From the NCBI GenBank assembly GCA_936440205.1, contig OW387148.1:1426001-1490000 (forward strand): 64,000 nt of DNA, given 5' to 3'. Position 1 is the first letter of the stretch; every line of letters begins with the position of its first letter. The stretch comes from Lepidonotus clava (Eukaryota; Annelida; Polychaeta; Phyllodocida; Polynoidae). The notes under the pieces were generated by a model that saw only the letters and a list, made by a program, of their open reading frames with translations, was not told the DNA's origin and did not search any database. The translations under genes were made by a program, and so were the position numbers. Shown piece by piece: positions 55,801 through 64,000 of the stretch.

Positions 55801-57800
55801 ACCCTTTAACGTGTATTATCTGGCAGCTTAAAGACTATTTGAGAACTAACATTTTCAAGACAAGTCATGGGTTTATAAATGGTAAAAACATTATTGAGAC
55901 TTTTTATTTGATTATGATATCCACACTCCTTCGGTTATAACATAATTTTCGAGCAGCATAGATGTGTAAAGTAACTTAGGAAATTTCACCACAAGCTTGT
56001 TGCTATCATTTTCAGTGCTTTGGGTCCACAAACATTATTCCTATACTAAGAATAAGTTAGTTCAACAGCAAGAGTACATTTTACCTTTACCAAGATAACC
56101 TTTTGCACAAGTCAATGTTTTTAAGTCAGCTTCATTTGAAAATTCACAAACTTGATGGTACGTCTCTCTTGTCTAATAACTGATTTCCTTGAAATACTTT
56201 ATATTAATATGTGTATTATAAAAACATTCGTAAAAGTGATACTTAGCATCCACCCATTCGTGCCCAATCCAAAACAATGGAAATTGCGCTGGATCACCTT
56301 GCTAAACTGCATTGTTGAAGGTATCATTTAGTAGTCTGATCATAAGGGGTGGGGTCGGGGAGTTAGATACATAGATACATATATATTCACACAAGAAATC
56401 TGTATTCACTTGACTTAAGATTTCTTAACATTCGACCACCATTGCATTTTCATTTCTGACATTACTTGAACAAAAATGCCAATGAAACATGATTATATTT
56501 TCTTATGAATAAACGGCGAAACTTGCTGATGTTTATAAATAGATTGTTTTAAATATGCTAAAATTCAAAAAATCTTGACGGATTCCCTATGTCCAATTTC
56601 TAACACAATATGCAGTTTTCTGCTCAACCAAATGAGAACACAATGCACCAACAAATGTCATGTGACATTCCTATAGAAAACGCATGCTGAAAATGCATGC
56701 ATGCTAGTTAGTTACACAGGGAATCTAACTGGAAGAGACCAAACTTCATATCGGATAAACGTCAGCCTGGTGCCACTGGGATGGATAACGATGAAAAAGA
56801 GTTAGTTCTGGGTGTGTAGGTGGCCTGCACGTTGCATGCTGAGGCTGGGCAGCGCGTGAAGGTGTGCGTTTCTTTGCGTGACGCTGCCCCTGCCCACCTG
56901 CCCACCTGCCAATCTCCCTACCTGTCTGCGCACCTGATATATACCTCCAAACCGTTCTCCCCGCAACACAAACCAATCACCATACCCGAGCGCCCCCGTG
57001 AGGCCTGCCAACTAATTACTCCCCACCCCCTCTATATTTTTGTAAACTTTCAGAGAAAAGTGATAAGTGCACATTAACAACAGTGTGTTTCGGAGGCTAA
57101 TAATGTAGGATGGTATTTTGGTGTCACGTGGAGAAAATTGTCTACGTTTAAAGTTATGTCTTTGTGCTTTGTGCCAAGTGAGGGGTTGTTGTTAAATAGA
57201 TTTGTTTCCATTTGCTCCAAGCCTAGACATTTGAGTGAGAAAAAGTTTCCACAATGATTATTTATCTGCAGGGTTGTTAATTTGGCAACTTCACTCTGAA
57301 AATTAGTTGTGCCATATTGATTTCCATTGCCTTCCCCGGAGCAAAACGTAGAGGTGGATAGTCCTGAAAAAAACATCCTTATATCCTGCGGTACTTTATG
57401 AATTTCAGTTTTCAGTCCAGTTATTTATGGTTTTAATACGATGTAAACTATAGCGTTTATGTTGTCAGGTGTAATCATCATTTGATAAAAAAAACTTCAA
57501 ACCTCAAAACATTCATTCAACGGTCATAAAGACAAAGGCAATATATTAGTTTCCCTAAAGAAACTTTTGAACTACACAAAAAAACGAGCAGAAAGATAAA
57601 TCATACAATAAACGTAATAACATTTTTTCCCGGAGTTTTACAATTCAAAATATTCTATTAGTTTAAAACTGTAATTGACCCAATATTCTTTCAGCAAAAC
57701 AGCTTTTTATGGATACTTAAATGAAAAACATTATCTATCTGTTTCTATATTTTGTAGAGAAACCAGAACTAGTTCTGCACATAATACATTGGATTTTTTG
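55801..57800. other. AT-rich non-coding stretch
   Basis: AT-rich with a GC-balanced patch at 56820-57020 that holds three CACCTG sites (56895, 56903, 56931). Frames on both strands in that patch have no domain. Confidence 0.35.
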
Positions 57801-57821
57801 TCTTTTTGCCTGAAAAAAAAA

Positions 57822-57985
57822 CACCTGAAAAGGCAGTTTCCAATATAGTACATGTATGACTATTTGCCCCCTCCTGGACCCATCGCCCAGGTACATTCCC
57901 ATGATGGTGTGACCACCTGAGTCGTACCTGGTCAGGTGCACCTGCAGCGTCCACCCCACCCCACCACCCCGGGCCTACCCAGGTG
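57822..57985. promoter_or_regulatory. Snail/ZEB-type E-box cluster
   Basis: CACCTG at 57822, 57914 and 57939; CAGGTG at 57933 and 57980. The central pair forms the 12-base perfect palindrome CAGGTGCACCTG (57933-57944). Confidence 0.4.
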
Positions 57986-59808
57986 TAACTTAATTTTCTC
58001 TAAATGGACAGGTTAGATTTGCGGAGGGCCCTGCCTTTGTCTTGCCCCGGTTTGCCCTCACGGTTCGCTTCATGTCCTCAGGTCAAACAGAAAGCACCGT
58101 TTACCTGCGAATTATCAACACATTACAAATAAATGACATCCATTGGAAATTTTATTAATTCATTTGTTACAAGAACTACAATCATGTAGTTGTTTTTTTA
58201 GGCTAAAATGTATTTTTTAAGGTCAGATTTGTATGTTTTCACTGGGATTTCCCCGTGAGTTAAGGGTTGGTGCGCCCCTGAAGCCTAGAGATCTTGTCAG
58301 TGTACTCGCCGATGATATCTGACTAGTGAGGGGTGCAGTAATCAAGATGATCTAGCTGATACACAGCCCCCTCTGAATCTAAGTGTTTCAGAGCGTTTCA
58401 AACTTTTTTGTCCTTCTCCCCATCAAAATTACTGAACATCACCAACGACAAGCCGACGGAAAAGATCCACAATACAATCAGAAACTTTTGTATCTTATTT
58501 TCCGGCTCATTCAAATGAGTCGTTTTATTAAGGTGTTTGGGACTAATATGATATTCTTAGGCTGTGTGGGTAAGGTTGTAGGCCTAGACGTTTGTGGTTA
58601 GGCTGATAGGCCCTGTCAGGTCGATAGGCTTGCACGTTGACGCGCCCTCGGGATATTTATCAGGTGATAATTTCGCGAGCATGATGGCATGAGATACTGA
58701 AGTATGATGAAATGTCAGTTGAGGAAAGAATTGCAGGTGAGCTTGGATTGGGTGCTATTACATGCCTCCGAACTATAAACCCCCTGCGCATGAAAACGCT
58801 ATTAAACTGGGTTAAGATGTGATGCCCCAAGGGGTCAGGCTATACAAATGACGCTATAGTAAACATAGGGGGCTTTTTATTGCCTAGATAGCATGCATTA
58901 TGGTTTTAATTCTAGTAAGTTTAGCATTACTGCTGCCACTGCATCTATACATGATTTATACATGATAAACTTTAAGAATAGAATGATTATTAGAACTGTA
59001 TAGCATCACATGAGATACAAATTTAAATCCAAATCCAAAGTTGCATTCTGAGCTAATTTACTTTGAAAAATATTTTTTTCCAATTTTAGTTGGATCAACT
59101 CATCTCTGCCAGTAACACCCATAACAAACTTGATATAAGTTTTAATCAATTCTGAATTTGGTAATCATTATGTTAAAGAAGTCAGACAAAGTCAGACAAA
59201 ACTCCTTCACCTTTTCAAACTTTTAGACTGACCTTCAGACTTTACTTCTTCTGCAGCTGGGCAAGACCAAACCACAAAAGGGTAATCTTCTGGCAGCTTT
59301 ACCTGTCTGCTGTTGTCAGCAAAATTTGGTCAAATTTATTTTAGGTTATTCTAACATGTGACAAAATTGAGATCATTAGCTTGTATGCCCCTTAAATTGC
59401 GAATTTTCCATTCCATTGAAGAAATGACCAATATTTTGTGTAAAAAACTAAATTTATCACACAAATAAGACTAGTTTGGTCTCCAGACTATTCATTGACT
59501 ATAAGCTATAATAATGAAAGGGAAAAGAGGTTTTATCAAATAAGTTCAGAATGCACGTTGTAATTGTATTTATATATATATTATATTGATCTATTTCATT
59601 AAGTCAAATCTTTGTGACATAATATCAAGAAGGAGGGAATAGAGAAAAAGTACAAAACAAAGGGATATATTTTATTATAATGATGTATAATTATAGTTAT
59701 AATCTACACTTAAAATGATTAGGTACTACAATCTATAGGCCTACTCATTGTAATATCACCGAAAACCAGGGGCAACCCTGAAGTGAGTTACTTAATAAAC
59801 AATTTGAA

Positions 59809-59833
59809 ATATATATATATATATATATATATA
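59809..59833. repeat. (AT)n microsatellite
   Basis: About 25 bases of AT dinucleotides. Confidence 0.85.
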
Positions 59834-60191
59834 ATAGAATTTGTCTGACTCTGATCGTGTTTAAAATGTCCTATTTCAGAATCGAATTGCCAATACATCG
59901 TACAAACATGCATTGATCTAAAATTATCATTTATCATAATGGTAATTATGCTATGCTATTTAACATTGTAGTGCTTTACTTGATAAATAGTAAATTATGT
60001 AGTAACACAGTGGGAAATGGTGACATATCTGGCACTGATTATGGGTAATCAGGCACAAGCAGGAATAACTGTTTCTCCGGCCTAATGACAACCCCTCCCA
60101 CCCACCCGGGGGTTGTTTGGACAGGGGGTCAGGACCTCCGGACAACATGCTGACCAAACCTAACTCTCTCCCAGGGACTCTTTATTCCAGT

Positions 60192-60204
60192 TGACCTGTG
60201 GTCA
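60192..60204. promoter_or_regulatory. Near copy of palindromic word (TGACCTGTGGTCA)
   Basis: One mismatch from the word at 38085-38097; both continue GTGGTCAGTC. TGACCACT and GTGGTCAGG words occur nearby (60303, 60488). Confidence 0.35.
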
Positions 60205-62600
60205 GTCCCAAGTGTCAGGGTCCATCTTCATTACTGCCCAGTCCCATTGTCTCTACCACTGACCATTACGTGTGAGCCTTGACCACGACCCCCCAGAGGG
60301 ACTGACCACTCACCTGAGTCCACCCCAGCTTTCCCACAGTCTCTTACACAGTATGCTCAGGCCTAAACAATACCACCCTGCCAATTAAGTTGAGGCTTGG
60401 GTTTTATTAGTATACTTAGGCATACTTATATGTTATCTGACCGGTCCGGACTGGGGAACAGCGCTAATTAGATGCAGCGGTCAGTGGTGGTCAGGCAACG
60501 GGCTCCGGCCCAAATTGGCCAGCCTCACGCAATCCGAGTGACCAGGTAGGAGGAAGTACTGACCAGTGCGTTGCCATACTCGACTTGTCTGGTCTTGTGT
60601 TGAATTACTAATCGTTTCCTCGTATTACTTATTCAGTTATTTACAAGTCAAGAAGTTGTTTATCTGAAAACATGAAAACACGACAACTGATTTCATGGCA
60701 GAGGATAACGGGTTGAAAATCCAATAAACTCATAGGGAAAGGCCAAGTGCATTTTTTCATCCTCTCTACAGAAATTGTCAACTCACTACCGTGTAGAATG
60801 TATTTAAACATATTTGATAAACAAAACATCATGAAGAAAAATGTTTTGAAGCTCTGCGTCAGCATTAAAACGCTTTTTTAAGAATACACGTTGTCAGGCT
60901 AACTGCTATAGCTCACCGTGAATCCCTGTAGGCCCATGTCCTCACAATACAACATGACTGTGTCTATTCTTTTCTACAGAAAAAAGATTAACAATATAAG
61001 TAATATCATGCCTTGTGCTGGAATCATATGAGCCTATACTGCATGTTGGATTATCCAGTTTAACGCACTTAAAAAAGTGTGTTTTCATCTTTCGGAAAAT
61101 ACCGTGGTTAGTGCGTTCCTTTCTGCAAATACCTAAGAAACATAGGCCTACATTTGTTTGTCAAATCAATTTGATAAAATTTAATGACATACCATTAGTT
61201 CAGAGCTTGTAAGGACATATCATGTAAGTAATGTCTCTCTATTATGCATATTATTATTCTTAACAGTGGAATAATGTTGAAGTATGGGAATGAGACAAAA
61301 GTTTTTCTTTCACTGCAAGTCTACGCCGAGTTTGTTGGGAGGAAGTGTAGCTAGATACAGGTGTCTGTGATGAACGATGGCCATGGCAGGTGAGAGATGA
61401 CATGTCAGGGACGACGAACGGCCGCCTCGACCTGTTAGCACGCACCTACAACTTTAAATTCAATAACTTAAAGAAAACAGCACAAAAGAAAACTTAAAGA
61501 AATTTAATACATGTTACAGAGAAACTCATAATTCATATTGGAATACATTTACATCACTATATCACATTTTCTTCCACCCGTTCCTTGTGTAGAGTTCGAA
61601 AGTTTTTTTGAGACTTTTTGGCTAATGAAGAGTTAATAAACAAATAGAAATAAATCAAAGGGATGGGGGCGGAAGAGGTGTGTGTGGAAATCACAAGTAA
61701 TTTGGATATTTTCAAATTGCCGAAACGCTGGCTCTGTAGTTAAGAAACGGTCTCATGTTCGGGCGAGATGTCTGCTTCAAAGCGACACGCACAAAAAACA
61801 GTCTCGGCCCTGATTTGGACATCAGATAAATTAGACATTTCAGACTCGTCTCTAAGGGTTAAACCAAGCGGCCAAATGGAATGCGATTTTTAACCCGTCC
61901 TTTTGTGGGATACAAAACGTGGCAGGTAGATGCCTGCCCCCGCTAGGAATGCATAATGACAGCCACCACGCCGGTATCAAAGTCACATTAAGATGGGTGA
62001 GCATTTGATGATTGCCTGTACAATGAGATTGAAATCCCTGTTATGAAATATATTTCTGACTTGAAGCCCAGAGTTGATTTATTGTTGTTGAGTATTTTGA
62101 TGTAGCGTTTATGTTCTGATCAACTCTGTCAATGTTCGCGGCGTGTAATAAAGTTTTGTGCATCGGAATGTTAAAAGTTTTGCATAAAGGATTAAACATG
62201 TAAGGGAGTGTGTCTACAGAATAAAGACTTTGGAAACATATTGGATTGTTAAAACGTACACCCAGTAAGCGTTACAGATAATAAGGATTATTGGAATCTG
62301 TTGCATTAAACTGACTCGTGATACTTGTCACTCAAAAATTAAAGGCTGTTCCTGATGTAGTATAATAATATTATTTGACTTAATTTCTTTTCTGCCTATG
62401 AAGTACCAAAATTATCATTCGCCATTTGTAAGCTCTAGAACCAGAAGTTATTGCAATCATATTCCGTTAAAAAAGACCCATAATTAGTATATTGTCATAG
62501 GACCAAAAATAATCCTGAATCAAGTCATCGGAAGTCTTCGTCTATACAATACAAACATTAACTATAGAAAGATGATAATTTAATTAAAGCCCCTTCTGCA

Positions 62601-63289
62601 CGGGTGGGTTTGACCATACTGGTCCAATGATAACACTGGCCTCTTCCCCCCTGCCACCCCCGGACAAAACCCCCTCAGCCTCCAGAGGCACCCAGCAGAC
62701 TTCCCCTGCACCCAGTGCTGGGCCTACATGCATTCAACCGGTGACAAAACGGTAATCTTCACTGCCAATACAGTTAGCTATTGTTGGGTGCTGGGCGAGG
62801 TCTTTGAGAGGAGTCCCTGGACCGAGCCGGGTCTTTCTATGGCCGGGCGTCACGCTCCTGCAGGTAGTAAACACTGGGCACCATGACACTCTAATTTGTA
62901 CCCGTCCGATCAGCACAGCTTCCCGCGGCCACTCCACGCAGAATGACAATGTGTGGTGTATACTGGTTTACATTGGCAGGCAGCGCGAATTAACATAGAT
63001 CAAGTCAGCATTCTTTATTTGTTTGGACCGGCCAAGGTCGCACACATTTTAGTCTTGTTTATTCTTATCATACATGTGCTGGGGCTTCTTGGATACTTTT
63101 TTCAAACAAGCGAGATTCTGAAGTCAGGAATATGTATTACTTGATTCTAAGTTTGACCCGTGGAGAATCAGACCATCTAAGTTCAATAAATCTTGGAACA
63201 AATCACAAATGTACTTTTCACATTGTTATTAATAAAACTATTGGGTGATTCCCCCAACATTAAAATATCGTCAGTGGAGCCTTTACATC
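62601..63289. other. GC-balanced block then AT-rich spacer
   Basis: C-rich at 62620-62720, mixed to 62990, then AT-rich. Overlapping frames on both strands (62734-62998) have no domain. Confidence 0.3.
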
Positions 63290-64000
63290 ATACATCTTCA
63301 ACAGCCGACATTCCGCCTCGTTTTGACTTGTCGCCGTCCCCGAGTGGTCACCTCCGGTCCCCCTACCGGTCATTCCGGGCATCAAAGTATCCAGGACGGC
63401 GTCTCCGGACACTTCCGGAATGCAGGTGTTCCCGGACGGCGGGGGTCACGTGGGGTTATCACGTGGTCACACAACCCTGGTCTGCGCATGCGTGAGCGGA
63501 AGCAGCGTGAGAAGTCCGGCAGGTGCATGCTGGGACATCAGACGGGGCCGAGTGGGTAACCGTGGTAGGGGGCGGGGGGTTAAGAAGTGGGCTTTGTTTT
63601 AAAACTGGTTATTGATGAAAGGGACCAGTAAAACACAGGCCACTCCAGGCTTCATAATTTATGAAAAAAGTAAGGGTACTTAAGTGAGTTCCGTCTTATA
63701 TTACAAGTCCTTTCTTCTCTGGACGTATTTAGTCAAGCGTTGTTCAAAGAAAGGTCAAGACCCGACTTAAAAAGTTGTAAAATGACACCGGAATTATTAA
63801 ATAAGTCAGCTCGGCCGTCAAAAACAATCAGGAGCCGCGGTGATAGAGAGGCGCAGGGATACTCCCCTTCCCGACAAGAAAGGCACCGACGACCGGCAAA
63901 AATTTAATCTAGCGCCTGAGAAAAACCGGCTTCCGATAAAAAGCGGATTTATGTTTTCGCATGCGGCATTTTATGTGGCTTAATTTCTCAGTTTTCATTT
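63290..64000. other. GC-rich promoter-like island at right edge
   Basis: CpG-containing island with CCGGACAC and TTCCGG words (63405-63418), the E-box/NRF1 module and a G-rich patch at 63565-63580. Two overlapping plus frames (63193-63559) have no domain. A transcription unit could start here and run past the window. Confidence 0.35.
63447..63492 (+). promoter_or_regulatory. Paired E-box + NRF1 module
   Basis: Two CACGTG E-boxes 13 bp apart (63447-63452, 63460-63465), then TGCGCATGCG (NRF1, 63483-63492) and a GCGGAAG ETS-like word. Typical CpG-island promoter composition. Confidence 0.5.

Larger units (their letters stand above)
57986..62600. other. Long AT-rich non-coding stretch
   Basis: About 4.6 kb, mostly AT-rich, with an AT microsatellite and a tandem duplicate of GTCAGACAAA (59181-59200). 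One GC-balanced patch (60060-60560) is rich in TGACC/GGTCA words, including 60192-60204. No gene recognised. Confidence 0.35.

Noticed and set aside
60875-60895. Resemblance to miR-137 (TTAAGAATACACGT)
   Set aside because: The seed region TATTGCTT is absent and no pairing arm was seen nearby.

Overview
The window looks like non-coding nuclear DNA from an animal, most likely a marine invertebrate; I cannot fix the phylum. The reasons are a jockey-superfamily LINE, a hAT-like MITE, metazoan promoter motifs (ETS, YY1, NRF1, E2F, CRE), many strings fitting the bilaterian CTCF motif, and CpG-rich islands with no obvious CpG loss. I see no bacterial genes, rRNA, tRNA, CRISPR array, homeobox, HMG box or other conserved host domain. 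The only convincing protein-coding segment is the reverse transcriptase of a 5'-truncated LINE (about 13455-15060, minus strand). Other open frames lie mostly in GC-rich islands or low-complexity DNA and read as chance.

Layout: short GC/CpG-rich islands (about 0.3-1.7 kb) alternate with longer AT-rich stretches across the whole window. Islands lie near 1-480, 2700-3460, 5000-6240, 7050-7600, 7950-8960, 15950-16560, 17400-19130, 21070-22720, 23480-24050, 25000-25900, 27560-28250, 29340-30070, 30680-31350, 34960-35770, 36430-36960, 37480-38370, 41050-41700, 43840-44420, 45760-46400, 48700-49660, 51540-51950, 53120-54020, 55200-55600, 62600-62990 and 63290-64000. Several carry promoter-like modules: ETS+YY1 before a spliceable open frame at 2451-2709; TATA-like/CRE/ETS/YY1/E2F at 7141-7459; CRE+ETS at 16357-16387; an NRF1 trio at 31002-31060; E-box/CRE/E2F at 41558-41610 with a G-quadruplex-type tract just downstream; and E-boxes plus NRF1 at 63447-63492. 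The whole resembles a cis-regulatory landscape (gene desert or long introns) around a regulated gene, with perhaps one or two first exons.

The most unusual signal is an 11-bp word, WTGTCGTCTGY, found 12 times on both strands (about 0.1 expected by chance), sharply bounded, with unrelated flanks and mostly in or beside CpG islands. It behaves like the site of an abundant sequence-specific factor that I do not recognise. A second layer is a set of CTCF-like motifs: plus-strand near 3-6 kb, minus-strand from 21 to 42 kb, and a near-identical core at 2978 (+) and 41572 (-). Other structure includes two palindromes sharing AATTTATCGGCG, a 13-bp palindromic word TGACCASTGGTCA present twice plus one near copy, clusters of CAGGTG E-boxes, a miRNA-like hairpin at 39515-39587, and a hAT-like MITE with a 5-bp target duplication inserted into a G/T-rich minisatellite (32220-33370).
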